The notes: generated by a model not told the origin, from the sequence alone. A stretch of DNA of 64,000 nucleotides from Nitrospira moscoviensis (GCF_001273775.1 NZ_CP011801.1:4380001-4444000), one strand, 5' to 3'. Counted from the first letter of the stretch, positions 26,410 to 36,333 are shown. Made by a program: numbers and translations.

Positions 26410-28599
26410 ATGGACATACTGCGGTTATCCTTGATCGCTTGGAGAGACCCGAACAATCATGACCTCTATGTCGATATCAAGCGTGTCCTCTGGATATCAC
26501 CGGATAAACACTCTGTCATCACGATCTCGCTGGGGATCAAGAAAGGGATGCCGCAATCATGCAGCATGAAAGACCTCTGCGAAGATCTAGCCTATCAACG
26601 CGCTGAGATCACCACGGACGACCCATTCGCCTACCTGCATCGAGACGAGTCTTCTCTTTCTGAGAATGAACGAGCGTCCCGTGACCGAATTCACGCCGTG
26701 CTTGGCCCCCTCTTAGAGATTCACTTCGAAGCGCTGCTGTGTAGACAGAAACGCGGTGCCTTCGTCACACGGATTATGAAAGACCATAAGTGGAAGAAGA
26801 AAGAGATCTATAAATACCTGCGCCGCTATTGGCAAGGCGGATGTGTGAAGAACTGCTTTCTGCCTGATTGGCACCTGCGCGGCGGGAAAGGCAAACGGAA
26901 ATCCTGTTCTCCTGACAAAAAGCGAGGGCGGCCGTCTGATGCCTGGTTGACCAATCGGTCCTCAGACTGGGGCATTAATGTGGATGCGGACATCCGAGCG
27001 CGCCTCATCAAAGGGATCAAAGAGTTCTACAAAGATGGTCGAACGTTTACGAGCGCTTTTGAGGATATCAAGCGGAAACATTTTGTGCAGGAAATGCTGT
27101 TACAGAATGGCGTATGGGTTCCTCAACTGTGGTCGGTCCTTCCCACGATCGAGCAGGCCAGATACGTCTACCAGACCGAATTCCTGGATGAAACCAAAAA
27201 GCTTCTTAACAAGGTTGGCCGTCATCGTGTCAATCTTCAACACCGCGCCCTCATAGGAAATCCCAATCGTCTCGTCATCGGCCCCGGTAGCCTCTATCAG
27301 ATCGATGCCACGGTCGGCGATATCTATCTGCGAAGTCAGCTGGATCCCCAACGCGTGATCGGCCGGCCAGTCATATATCTGGTGGTAGACGTCTTTAGCC
27401 GTATGATCGCCGGATTCGCCGTACTCATGGAGGGACCCAGCTGGATGGGTGCGATGCAGGCGCTCGAAAATGCCTTCTGTAACAAGGTGGAATTCTGTCA
27501 GGGGCTTGGCATTACCATTTCCCCCAATGATTGGCCCTGTGAAGGCCTACCTGAATCCATCCTTGCCGACAACGGAGAATTTCTTGGATACAACGCGGAA
27601 AGCCTGGTGCAACTCGGCGTGCCCGTCCATCAAGCCGCCCCACTGCGACCGGATTGGAAGGGACTTGTAGAACGCTATTTCAGGACCGTGCATGACAGGA
27701 TCAATTGGGTTCCTGGCTATGTGCATCCCGATCGGGACCGAGGTGATCCTGACTATCGCCTCGATGGAGCCCTCACCCCACGATCGCTCAGGGAATTATT
27801 GGTCTGGTGTATTCAACAGTACAATCTGCACCACCATCTCGATCGCTATCCCTTGACGCAAGCCATGATCGAGGATCACATCACACCGTACCCGGCAGCA
27901 TTGTGGAATTGGGGGGTCCAAGAAGGGTCTAGCGCGCTTCGCGCGGCAGTTCCTGACCAAGTCCGTGCCTGTCTCCTCCCACGAGACACCGCTCGGGTCA
28001 CACGCCAGGGCATTCGCTTTAAGAGCCTCTATTACATGTGTTCGACGGCACTGACACAGCAATGGTGTGTCAAAGCCTCTCTTCGAGAATGGACCGTCGA
28101 TGTCGCCTACCACCCACGCAGTACCAAAATCTTATTTGTTTGCTTGAACGACGGTCGGACTCTCGAGCCTTGTCAGTTGCTGGAACGTGTCAATGAAACC
28201 TCGTGGCAGGGACAAGACTTGTATGATGTCGAAGATTATTTCAAGATTCGCTCCATAGAAGGGAAAGTTGCCAAACAGTCCAAAACCCAACGGACAGCTA
28301 GCTTCGTCTCGAAGCAAGAAGCCATTGTGGAAGCGGCGGTCCAGGCCCGAGATAGCCACGTACCATCGATCAGCAAATCGGCTCAGTTAAAAGCCATCGG
28401 CCACAACAAGCGCCTCGAGCAACAGTATGAGCAACAACAACACGTTGCCAAGTATTTGCCGGCGCCGCAGGCAGAGCCAGGACCTCCGCCGCCGGACAGC
28501 CAGGACGAGTATGTGCCTCCGGACAAACCCTATGACCTGCTGCGCCAAATGCGAGAAAGGAGGGCCGCCCAATGGAAGAATCCATCCACCCCCCTATGA
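26410..28599 (+). CDS. tnsB: TnsB DDE transposase of a Tn7-like transposon
   Basis: ATG 26,410 follows TAGGAG and gives 729 residues. N-terminal DNA-binding regions precede an integrase catalytic core: Asp299 in YQIDATVGD, Asp387 in LADNGEFLG and Glu421 in LVERYFRT. The 34-residue spacing of the last two fits TnsB and Mu-type transposases. The C-terminal tail (PPPPDSQDEYVPPDKPYDLL) is the region that in Tn7 contacts TnsC. It binds the repeats at the transposon ends and performs 3' strand cleavage and joining. It overlaps tnsC by 28 bp. Confidence 0.95.
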   Translation: MDILRLSLIAWRDPNNHDLYVDIKRVLWISPDKHSVITISLGIKKGMPQSCSMKDLCEDLAYQRAEITTDDPFAYLHRDESSLSENERASRDRIHAVLGPLLEIHFEALLCRQKRGAFVTRIMKDHKWKKKEIYKYLRRYWQGGCVKNCFLPDWHLRGGKGKRKSCSPDKKRGRPSDAWLTNRSSDWGINVDADIRARLIKGIKEFYKDGRTFTSAFEDIKRKHFVQEMLLQNGVWVPQLWSVLPTIEQARYVYQTEFLDETKKLLNKVGRHRVNLQHRALIGNPNRLVIGPGSLYQIDATVGDIYLRSQLDPQRVIGRPVIYLVVDVFSRMIAGFAVLMEGPSWMGAMQALENAFCNKVEFCQGLGITISPNDWPCEGLPESILADNGEFLGYNAESLVQLGVPVHQAAPLRPDWKGLVERYFRTVHDRINWVPGYVHPDRDRGDPDYRLDGALTPRSLRELLVWCIQQYNLHHHLDRYPLTQAMIEDHITPYPAALWNWGVQEGSSALRAAVPDQVRACLLPRDTARVTRQGIRFKSLYYMCSTALTQQWCVKASLREWTVDVAYHPRSTKILFVCLNDGRTLEPCQLLERVNETSWQGQDLYDVEDYFKIRSIEGKVAKQSKTQRTASFVSKQEAIVEAAVQARDSHVPSISKSAQLKAIGHNKRLEQQYEQQQHVAKYLPAPQAEPGPPPPDSQDEYVPPDKPYDLLRQMRERRAAQWKNPSTPL

Positions 28600-30164
28600 T
28601 TATCCGCCGTGGTCGGTGGGAAATGGCTCACTACCAAGACCTCTTGGACATCCCGATGTACAACATTCCGACCATCCGTGCCCTACCACGCATTTTCTCC
28701 CGAGAAGACACGATCACCGCGCTCGCGAAAATGCCCGCCTATAATCCCAAGAATCGGTCCGCTCGTGCCGAAGATCGTTTACACATGATCCAAGCCGACA
28801 TGCTCGAGTGGTTCGAGCCACTTCCGATCCACATCGACCTAGAGCAACGGCTTTCGCGTGTGATCCGAGGAAGTCTGCCCTATCGCAACCCGTTCAAGCC
28901 GGGATACTACGGTGAAGCTAACAACAAAATCGACGAGTTGGAAACGCTCATCCGCATGCGGACCCCCACCGTGGAGCAGAGAACAACGGCCTTGGGCTTT
29001 GCCATGATTGGCATGAGCGGAATGGGAAAGACGACCACGCTAGAACGGATCTTCGCCACGTACCCGCAAGTCATCCTTCACAGGGAATATGAAAAGCACC
29101 CATTTCCCTTTCAACAGCTAGTCTGGGTACACATGGATTGTCCTCCAGACGGTTCATTGCGGGCGCTATGCCTCAACTTCATCACGACCGTCGACGACAT
29201 TCTTGGCACTACCTATCGCAAGACCCACGTGCGACGGATGACCACAGCCGATATGTTGATGCCCGTCATGGCAATGATTGTGAGTAATCACAATCTGGGC
29301 GTTCTCGTCGTCGAAGAGGTGCAGAATGCCAATGCCGCCACAAGCGGCGGGTCAGAAGCGCTATTGAATGCCCTTGTGCATTTGGTCAACACCATCGGTG
29401 TTCCGATCATCTATGGTGGGACCTTTGCCTCTTGGCCCTTACTGACCCGGCAGTTCCGACAAATCCGGCGAGGCTCGGGGCAGGGCGACTTTATGTGGGA
29501 GCGCATGGATCGCAACACTGAGGATTGGGCGAACCTGATCGAAAGCATGTGGCAATTCCAATATACCCGTCATAACACGCCCATAACCTCAGAGCTGATG
29601 GATGTCTTGTTTGACGAATGCCAAGGCATCACCGATTTCGCGATCAAAGTCTTCATGTTAGCCCAGTGGCGTGCCATTACTACGGGGCGTGAACGCATCA
29701 CGTCGGCTCTCATCCGTTCGGTCGCACACGATAGCCTTCGGAGCTCTCGCCATGTCCTTGATGCCTTACGCGGCAACGTGACACTTGAGGATCTCACGAA
29801 GTTAGGAGACGTCTATCCACCTGACATGTCTCTTTTCAATACAGAAAAGCCCGTTAACGCTTCGGTTCCAACTGAACCAACAATCGCGTCCACTACTGGA
29901 TCGGATCACGCAGAACAGACACTAGCAACACCAGGCCGATCTAAGCCTAAGGGGTCCCATAGCAATGAATCCTTATCACAGGACTCTACCGTCGTCCCAG
30001 CCGAGGTGCCCGCAGCGACCGCCGAACGGGTGAATACCGGTACAGATTCTGACTCGTCACCCGCAGAACCGACGTTACGCCAGATAGCTCAAGAGTGTGA
30101 AAAAGCGGGGATCTCCCTGCATACAGGCCTTCAGGTGCAAGATCTTGGCTTTGCATCTCTTTAA
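28572..30164 (+). CDS. tnsC: TnsC AAA+ ATPase of a Tn7-like transposon
   Basis: The 530-residue protein has Walker A IGMSGMGKTTT (Lys153) and Walker B LGVLVVEEVQNA (Glu248-Glu249), followed by a sensor-like region. The C-terminal 120 residues are Ser/Thr/Pro-rich and look disordered. TnsC bridges the TniQ/TnsD target selector and TnsAB and enforces target immunity. The N-terminal extension (about 100 residues before the AAA+ fold) fits Tn7-type TnsC. The next ORF follows directly. Confidence 0.93.
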   Translation: MEESIHPPMIIRRGRWEMAHYQDLLDIPMYNIPTIRALPRIFSREDTITALAKMPAYNPKNRSARAEDRLHMIQADMLEWFEPLPIHIDLEQRLSRVIRGSLPYRNPFKPGYYGEANNKIDELETLIRMRTPTVEQRTTALGFAMIGMSGMGKTTTLERIFATYPQVILHREYEKHPFPFQQLVWVHMDCPPDGSLRALCLNFITTVDDILGTTYRKTHVRRMTTADMLMPVMAMIVSNHNLGVLVVEEVQNANAATSGGSEALLNALVHLVNTIGVPIIYGGTFASWPLLTRQFRQIRRGSGQGDFMWERMDRNTEDWANLIESMWQFQYTRHNTPITSELMDVLFDECQGITDFAIKVFMLAQWRAITTGRERITSALIRSVAHDSLRSSRHVLDALRGNVTLEDLTKLGDVYPPDMSLFNTEKPVNASVPTEPTIASTTGSDHAEQTLATPGRSKPKGSHSNESLSQDSTVVPAEVPAATAERVNTGTDSDSSPAEPTLRQIAQECEKAGISLHTGLQVQDLGFASL

Positions 30165-30179
30165 ATGGTGGAGCAGAAG

Positions 30180-31301
30180 ATGAACCATTGCCTACCTCAC
30201 GGCTATCCAGAAGAGTTGCTGTATAGCATCTGTTGCCGCTTTGCAGAGAGGCTTCGCCAGCCTTCGGTGGTGTGCTTTAAAACTCTTTTGGGGACATCGA
30301 GCGGTCCGGTGCGATGGGATCTGCCTCGCAACCTAAGTACCTTCGGTCGAGAGTTGCCGCCATGGCACCCGCTGACGATCCGCCGGCTTATCTCCGAGCA
30401 CACACTGCTAAATTTCTACCGGCATTTCGTCGATGCCGACATGTTGACGCACTTCCGGACGTTCGTGTATGAGGGCGCTTCGTTGCCGTGCGACGGATTG
30501 TTTGCCTGGCTCACTGGCCATTTTGTCGCCAGCGCGTACCTCAAATACTGCTGGGCGTGCGTCCAAGAGGATCGCAAGATGTATGGAGAAACGTACTGGC
30601 ATCGTGCTCATCAGATCCCGGGCGTGCAAACATGCGCCACACATCAGGCGTTTCTTGCCACCAGTACCATTGTGAATTTTGGGAAAAGTTATAGCCAGCT
30701 TGCCCCTCGTTCGGCAGAGCAAGCGGTTCAAGAGGTCGCGCTCACGCTAGTCGATAAACACAAACCTAAGGATGTGAGGTGTCATGAACTGGCTCTCCTC
30801 GCCGATGAGCTGCTGCATACACACGGCAGCGATGTGATGCCGCTAGAGCAGCTCAAGCTCTATACCGCGCGGCTTGCTGAACAACAGTTGCGTCTGCCAT
30901 GGTCCACACCGAAGCACCTCAAAGAGTATTTTAAGAAGGTCACGTGGATCGGGCCAGGTGGCATTCGCAGCGACAATCCATATTGCGGGCTGCTCGATAT
31001 GTTAGCCGCCTACGGCCCAGACACACCTTTAAAGGTCGCCTGGCTGTCGTTCAAGGAGATTGGTGTGATGCCAGAACATCCAGGCCCCCCTCCAGAGAAC
31101 AACCAGGGGTTTTTCCCAGACCATCTCTTTACACGACAGCCAGCGGAAACACCCCGAAGGCATGACTGTGCGCACCACATGTCGTTGGACGCCATCCTCG
31201 CAGAAGTGAAAGCCCTTGCCATTCGCGTTGCCGCTATCAAGCAGGAGTCTTTGGATGATTGCGCCGTGGCCAGTCCCGTATTCGGACGAGACACTCTATA
31301 G
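30180..31301 (+). CDS. tniQ: TniQ family target-selection protein (short form)
   Basis: I prefer ATG 30,180 (preceded by GGAGCAG) over ATG 30,165, which abuts the tnsC stop. The product is 373 residues. The TniQ N-terminal segment is PEELLYSICCRFAER. A zinc-finger set follows: YCWACVQED (Cys124, Cys127), the family YGETYWHRAHQIPGV stretch, and CATH (Cys152, His155). Short TniQ proteins link TnsC to a separate target-recognition module such as Cascade in CRISPR-associated transposons. No cas gene is visible here, so its partner is unknown. Confidence 0.9.
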   Translation: MNHCLPHGYPEELLYSICCRFAERLRQPSVVCFKTLLGTSSGPVRWDLPRNLSTFGRELPPWHPLTIRRLISEHTLLNFYRHFVDADMLTHFRTFVYEGASLPCDGLFAWLTGHFVASAYLKYCWACVQEDRKMYGETYWHRAHQIPGVQTCATHQAFLATSTIVNFGKSYSQLAPRSAEQAVQEVALTLVDKHKPKDVRCHELALLADELLHTHGSDVMPLEQLKLYTARLAEQQLRLPWSTPKHLKEYFKKVTWIGPGGIRSDNPYCGLLDMLAAYGPDTPLKVAWLSFKEIGVMPEHPGPPPENNQGFFPDHLFTRQPAETPRRHDCAHHMSLDAILAEVKALAIRVAAIKQESLDDCAVASPVFGRDTL

Positions 31302-33009
31302 CTGGATAGCTCGATACCGTACGCGTATGCGGCATCCCTCCATCCAGTCACTCATGGAGGACCTATTTGGATCCCCAAGCACCGCTGTCTCTACAGATTA
31401 TGGCTATGGGATCGAACATTTCGCAGCGAAGTTGAAGCCGTGCTTAGCACTTTCCCAGGTCGACCTTGTAAACAATCACACCCTGTTTCCCATCTATGCC
31501 CCTTTTCTGCAGCCACAACAGGCCCGTAATCTTCTGAAGGTGATTGAAAAAGGCTTAGCGAAGTGCCGGCGGCCCCCTCTCAACCCCAGACGAGATAGTG
31601 TGACAGTACCGGAATTTCTACGGTTCTGCCCGGAATGTGCCATGGAGGAGCGAACCATGTATGGCGAGTGCTATTGGCACCGTCTGCATCAAGTTCCTGG
31701 CATTGAAGTGTGTGCAAGGCATGAGGTCTGGCTTGAGTCAACGTCTGCGCCAACCCGGAGTCTCGGCGCGTGGCATACGTTCTCGCTTGCCCAAGACACA
31801 GTACCTACCGCAGAGAGTCGTTCACTTTCTGCTCACGAACCAGGCAGAAGCCTCCTTCTCCAGCTGGTCCATGATGCTGAATGGCTTCTCCAGCAACCCT
31901 CTCTTTCTGTCGATCACTCAGCGCTGTGGAAGCGTTATCGCTTTCTACTCAGAGAACAAGGACTCAGCAGTTATCGAGGAAAGGTTTCGATTGGTAAACT
32001 CCTCGCGCGCATCCATCAGACAATCCCCATGGCAATGCTATCTCGAAACGAAGGCACCTCTGGGCGCCTAACCTCAGGAAGAGGCCTTCTTAGCCTCCTG
32101 CGCAAGCCGCGGGGAGGATTGCCCCCCCTGTACCATTTGCTCATGATCCAATTACTTGGAACGACAGCGGAAGATTTCTTTCACATGCCACCCGAACCTG
32201 AAGCTTTCGGTATTGGCCCATGGCCGTGCCTTAATCCCATTGCCCCACATTACCGGACTCCGGTGGTCACGAAGTGCTCGATCGATGTGCAAAAGGATGG
32301 CGCACGTCCCGTGGCAACATTTTCGTGTGACTGTGGATTTCAGTATGTACGAGTCGGACCAGACTGGGGACCGCTCGCTCAGTATAGCTATACCCGTGTA
32401 GCCCAATATGGGGCCTTATGGGATGGCAAGTTCAAGCGCCTCTGGTCAACAGCAGAACTTACGCTGCAGTTCATTTCTCAAGAGGTTGGAATCGCAGAAA
32501 AGAATCTGTCATTGCATGCTGCCCGGCTCAAACTCCCCGTATGGAGAAGAGAGCATGGACGGGCCGCCACACCGGGTCGCAAACGCACCTGGCGCGGACG
32601 CCCGGAACGGCCCGCAGGAGCGTCACTTGCCTTAGCACGAGAGAGCTGGATAACTTTGTGTCACCTGACCCCCCTTTCAGGATCCGAATTAAGAGAAGAG
32701 CGCCGACTCTACCACTGGCTTTTTCGACATGATCATGCCTGGCTCATCGCTCAACCTCGTCGGCCGAGAATCCCTCGTCTGGCTGGATCACACACGAGAG
32801 TCGACTGGATAGAAAGAGATCAGTTTCTTGTCCATGTTCTTGAAAGACAACCCTTACTTCCAGCTCTGTCAGGACATCACCGCATCTCAATAAACAAGCT
32901 CATCAGACAATCTGGATACCGACACCTCATTCAACCTAATTTACACCGCCTTCCCGCGACTCGTGCCACACTCAATCGAATCGTCACCTCTCATATGCCA
33001 GAAGACTAG
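31255..33009 (+). CDS. tnsD: TnsD-like TniQ family protein (long form)
   Basis: ATG 31,255 is preceded by CAGGAG inside the end of the tniQ gene (47-bp overlap) and gives 584 residues. The N-terminal TniQ domain begins PWPVPYSDETLYSWIARY and has a zinc set at FCPEC (Cys125, Cys128) and CARH (Cys153, His156). A long C-terminal region with a second Cys-containing SCDCGFQYVRV segment and helix-rich DNA-binding-like parts follows, as in TnsD. TnsD directs insertion into a fixed chromosomal attachment site. The neighbouring ppx 5' region is the obvious candidate site here. Confidence 0.9.
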   Translation: MIAPWPVPYSDETLYSWIARYRTRMRHPSIQSLMEDLFGSPSTAVSTDYGYGIEHFAAKLKPCLALSQVDLVNNHTLFPIYAPFLQPQQARNLLKVIEKGLAKCRRPPLNPRRDSVTVPEFLRFCPECAMEERTMYGECYWHRLHQVPGIEVCARHEVWLESTSAPTRSLGAWHTFSLAQDTVPTAESRSLSAHEPGRSLLLQLVHDAEWLLQQPSLSVDHSALWKRYRFLLREQGLSSYRGKVSIGKLLARIHQTIPMAMLSRNEGTSGRLTSGRGLLSLLRKPRGGLPPLYHLLMIQLLGTTAEDFFHMPPEPEAFGIGPWPCLNPIAPHYRTPVVTKCSIDVQKDGARPVATFSCDCGFQYVRVGPDWGPLAQYSYTRVAQYGALWDGKFKRLWSTAELTLQFISQEVGIAEKNLSLHAARLKLPVWRREHGRAATPGRKRTWRGRPERPAGASLALARESWITLCHLTPLSGSELREERRLYHWLFRHDHAWLIAQPRRPRIPRLAGSHTRVDWIERDQFLVHVLERQPLLPALSGHHRISINKLIRQSGYRHLIQPNLHRLPATRATLNRIVTSHMPED

Positions 33010-33367
33010 AAACGAACGGAGGATCGCATGACGATGGGTATGATGCAGGGGTATCGCCAAGCAGTGCAAAAGTTTAGTGGCATTAAGAAACTCACTGACG
33101 AGGCCATGCAAGATTGGCTCGATATTGCTTTGCCAAAACTGCCGCCACGCACACAACAGATGTTCGTCGATGAGGTCTTCTTCCTGACAACAGGATTGCC
33201 GCCCTCGTATGCGGAGAGTGAGTGCCCTCAACCGCCAAAAAGTGGTAGAGCATCGCGTGCCAAAACCAAAACTATGATGATCGACGCGCAAGCTGTGTAT
33301 TCCGCTGAATCCGGCCACCGATTCCGAGCGAATCCGGCCACCCCTCGGAGCCCCGCGACGCAGGGCC

Positions 33368-34132
33368 TCAGTGGTCTGTCTTCAGTGGCCGACTTCCGTC
33401 CGATTTTGCCAGCCGTTTGCGCATCGATTCTCCTTTGAGCGTGATCTTATAGGCGTTGTGCACGAGCCGGTCAAGAATGGCATCGGCCAGCGTCGGCTCC
33501 CCGATCGCCGTATGCCAGTGATCGATCGGGAGTTGACTGGCCACGAGGGTGGCCCGCCGCCCGTGGCGATCATCAAGGAGTTCCAACAGATCGCGGCGCT
33601 GTTCGTCAGTTAAGGGAGCCAGCCCCCAATCATCGAGGACCACGAGGTCCGTCTTCGCGAGACTCCGGAGCAGGCGCCCATAGCGGCCATCGCCTTTGGC
33701 CACCGCCAGCTCCCGGAAGAACCGCGGCAGTCGCAAATACAAGGCGGAGCAGCCCAGCCGGCAAGCCATCTGGGCCAACGCACAGGCCAGATACGTCTTG
33801 CCCGCGCCGGTGGGCCCCACAATCAACACATTGTCATGCTGACGAATCCACTGCCCCGTAGCCAGGGACGCGATGACGCTTTTCTCCAGCCCCCGCGGAT
33901 GGCGATAATCGAGATCTTCCAAGGTGGCACTGCCGGGGAACCGGGCCTGGGCCAGCCGCCGCGCCAACCGGTGATTGTCCCGGACCGTGCACTCGCGATC
34001 GACGAGCAGCCCCAGTCGTTCCTCGAAGCTGAGCCGCTGCACCTCAGGCATCTCCAGTTGTTCCGCCAAAGCGGTGGCCATGCCGGTGAGCTTCATCGCC
34101 TCCAGCGCCGTGAGTGTGGGATGACGTAACAT
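33368..34132 (-). CDS. istB: IS21 family ATPase IstB (copy 1)
   Basis: The 254-residue AAA+ helper protein has Walker A GPTGAGKT (106-113) and Walker B TDLVVLDDWGLAPL. It assists IstA in target capture. Its start overlaps the istA stop, so translation is coupled. Confidence 0.95.
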   Translation of the reverse strand: MLRHPTLTALEAMKLTGMATALAEQLEMPEVQRLSFEERLGLLVDRECTVRDNHRLARRLAQARFPGSATLEDLDYRHPRGLEKSVIASLATGQWIRQHDNVLIVGPTGAGKTYLACALAQMACRLGCSALYLRLPRFFRELAVAKGDGRYGRLLRSLAKTDLVVLDDWGLAPLTDEQRRDLLELLDDRHGRRATLVASQLPIDHWHTAIGEPTLADAILDRLVHNAYKITLKGESMRKRLAKSDGSRPLKTDH

Positions 34133-35691
34133 CAGAACCCTCCTTCCTGTTGATAATAGGTGGTGCCGCGCAGATGGTCGTGCGCATGCGGGAGTGGGAC
34201 CGTCGGAACCGGCTCGGGGAGCGGCTGCTGGTCGAGGCCGGTCTGTAAAATGGACTGCACGCTCTTATAGGTGAACGCCTCCAGCACCTGCGCCCGCCGA
34301 CAGGCGGCCTCCAACCGCGCTGCGCTGTACGTCCGCTCCAGGCGGAGAATCCCCAGACAGGAGCGATAGCCTTGTTCGGGATGCGGCCGCCGCGCCAGGA
34401 GTTCGGCCACGACGGTGCCGGTCGCGGGCCCGACGGTCTCCGCCCACTGGATCAGCCGGGAGGGCGACCACGCCAGATAGCGTTGGTGCGCCGAGGGGAG
34501 ATGCGCGGTGACCGTGGTGTGGCGGCCGCGCTCGGCACTCCGCATATGGCTGGCCACCCGCTGCCCCTTGTAGAAACACTCGATGGTGGCCGCCGTGAGC
34601 CGGACATCCAGGGCCTGATGGACCAAGGCGGAGGGGACGCTGTAGTAGTGGCCCTCGACCTCAAGATGCGAATCGATATTCACTCGGGCGATCCGCCACT
34701 CGGCATAGACGTAGGGCTCGGTCGGCAGCGGCTGCAAGGCCGGCCGATCCACGGCCTCGAACTGGGACTGCCGACAGCCAGGGAGCTTTTTGAAGGGCCG
34801 GCGATTCAGCCGGTCCAAACAGGCGGCGATGGCCGTATTGAGCTCCGCCAGACTGAAGAAGGGGTGATGCCGCAGGCAGGCCAGGATCCAGCGTTCGACG
34901 AGCAGCACGCCCGCTTCGACCTTGGCCTTGTCCCGCGGTTTGCGCACCCGCGCCGGGATTACCGCGACGCCGTAGTGCCGGGCCAGATCGGCGTAGGTGG
35001 GGTTCAGCTCCGGTTCATACCGGCAGGCCTTGGTGACGCCGCTGCGTAAATTATCGGGCACGAGGATTTCCGGCACACCGCCCAAGAAGGCGAAGGCCCG
35101 GACATGCGAGCCGGTCCAATCGGGGAGCGTTTGGGTCCAGGTCGCCTCGGCATAGGTGTAGCTCGATGCACCAAGAACCGCGACAAAGATCTGGGCCTGT
35201 CGAATCGTCCCGGTCTGCCGATCCTGGACCGGCACGGTCTGGCCGGCATAATCGACGAAGAGTTTCTCGCCCGCCCGATGCTCCTGCCGCAGACACCGAT
35301 CCAGGGTGGCGCGCCAGGCCCCGTAGAGATCACAAAAGCGGCTGTACTGATAGCCGTCGGGGTGCTGCGCTTTGTATTCCTGCCACAGCAGCGCCAGGGT
35401 CACGCCCTTGCGCGTCAATTCCTGATGCACCGTGGCCCAGTCCGGCATGGCCCGCGGCGGGCTGGTCGGCGAGGGGGCCGCCGGATACAGCCGGGTTTCC
35501 AGCTGCGCGTCATCCAGCTCTTCCGGCAACGGCCAGGACAGCCCAGCCGCCGTGGCGCGATAGAGCGTTTCCGCCACCGTGCTGCGCGCCACCCCACAAC
35601 TGGCCGCGACTTGTCGGTTGCTGAGCCCGCAAGCCCATTTGAGTCGCAATAGGTCTTTGATTTTTCGCATGGTCACTCGCTCCGCTGGCAT
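34132..35691 (-). CDS. istA: IS21 family transposase IstA (copy 1)
   Basis: ATG 35,691, with a GGAGGGA ribosome-binding site, gives 519 residues; the open frame extends further upstream through terminal repeats. A helix-turn-helix lies at about 23-43 (LSNRQVAASCGVARSTV). The DDE catalytic residues are Asp147 (LFVDYAGQ), Asp213 (LVPDNLRSG) and Glu259 (KAKVEAGVLL). A beta-barrel-like C-terminal domain follows. It appears intact and potentially active. Confidence 0.95.
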   Translation of the reverse strand: MPAERVTMRKIKDLLRLKWACGLSNRQVAASCGVARSTVAETLYRATAAGLSWPLPEELDDAQLETRLYPAAPSPTSPPRAMPDWATVHQELTRKGVTLALLWQEYKAQHPDGYQYSRFCDLYGAWRATLDRCLRQEHRAGEKLFVDYAGQTVPVQDRQTGTIRQAQIFVAVLGASSYTYAEATWTQTLPDWTGSHVRAFAFLGGVPEILVPDNLRSGVTKACRYEPELNPTYADLARHYGVAVIPARVRKPRDKAKVEAGVLLVERWILACLRHHPFFSLAELNTAIAACLDRLNRRPFKKLPGCRQSQFEAVDRPALQPLPTEPYVYAEWRIARVNIDSHLEVEGHYYSVPSALVHQALDVRLTAATIECFYKGQRVASHMRSAERGRHTTVTAHLPSAHQRYLAWSPSRLIQWAETVGPATGTVVAELLARRPHPEQGYRSCLGILRLERTYSAARLEAACRRAQVLEAFTYKSVQSILQTGLDQQPLPEPVPTVPLPHAHDHLRGTTYYQQEGGF

Positions 35692-36333
35692 CAGTCCCTC
35701 CCCCCTAGTAAATGGAGGGGACACGATACCCAGGTTGAGGAGGACCTGTGTCGCGGGCGGCTCCGACAGGAGCCCGTGGCGGATCGCCGGCTTATTCCGA
35801 GGGATGTCGGCCACCGATTCCGAGGAGACTCGAAACAGTGGCCGACTTCCGGTCGGAATCAGTGGCCGCGTTCCGTCGGAATGGGTGGCCGACTTGCGTC
35901 GGAATCAGTGGCCGGCTTGGGTCGGAATACGCACGCAAGCGACACAGGAGGCCTTTGATCTACAGCAGCGGGTAAGTGACGTATTGGGTGGCGAAGTCGC
36001 AGCAACGGCATGGCTGATCCGTAAACATCGGGCGCTCAAGAACAAAACTCCGCTTTCCATTCTTGGAACCACGGCCGGAAACGCTCGCGTGGAGCAGCTC
36101 TTGAAGAGGACTAAACGATCTCCACTTCCCGTAGACGCGCCACTTCAGAAAAAGAAAACCGTTGCCAGTCGAAAGGCTCGCTCCGTGAGCACGATCCGGA
36201 AGGCGGAAGATTGAGGCTAGGTAGTTGATCAGCTTATGGAGCACCGTCCTTCGGACGATCCTGTGGATGTCTCTAGATTCCATTCGGTCTGGCGAGAGAG
36301 GTCTCATCCCACAAGGATGAAGACTTCATTGAG

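Larger units (their letters stand above)
33294..35933 (-). mobile_element. IS21-family element, copy 1 (2,640 bp)
   Basis: The ends are TGTGTATTCC at left and GGAATACGCA at right, giving TG...CA termini. Both ends carry repeated ATTCCGA/GGCCAC blocks typical of the multiple terminal repeats of IS21 elements. It encodes istA and istB on the minus strand. It is flanked by the 7-bp duplication CGCAAGC (33,287-33,293 and 35,934-35,940). Copy 2 at 59,707-62,346 is the same length and appears identical throughout. Confidence 0.95.
24802..36214 (+). mobile_element. Tn7-like transposon, transposition module (distal end not located)
   Basis: The module contains the probable end, an XRE regulator, tnsA, tnsB, tnsC, tniQ, a tnsD-like gene and a DUF2384-domain gene interrupted by an IS21 element. 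All are on the plus strand, and the five tns genes overlap or nearly abut. TnsA plus DDE TnsB indicates cut-and-paste rather than purely replicative movement. The cargo presumably extends right through the stress genes, but the right boundary is unknown, so the end coordinate given is only the end of the last operon gene. Confidence 0.8.
33028..36214 (+). pseudogene. MbcA/ParS/Xre-type (DUF2384) protein, last tns-operon gene, interrupted by IS21
   Basis: Removing the IS (33,294-35,933) and one copy of its 7-bp target duplication restores a clean 179-residue frame (33,028-33,293 joined to 35,941-36,214). It has a GGAGG ribosome-binding site 18 bp after tnsD. The N-terminal half is of unknown type (MQDWLDIALPKLPPRTQQMF). 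The C-terminal half matches the MbcA/ParS/Xre toxin-binding domain (RVSDVLGGEVAATAW, TPLSILGTTAGNARVEQLL) and ends in a basic tail. No RES-type toxin is adjacent. In this position it resembles an accessory transposition factor more than a classical antitoxin, which is inference. The gene is now disrupted. Confidence 0.75.
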
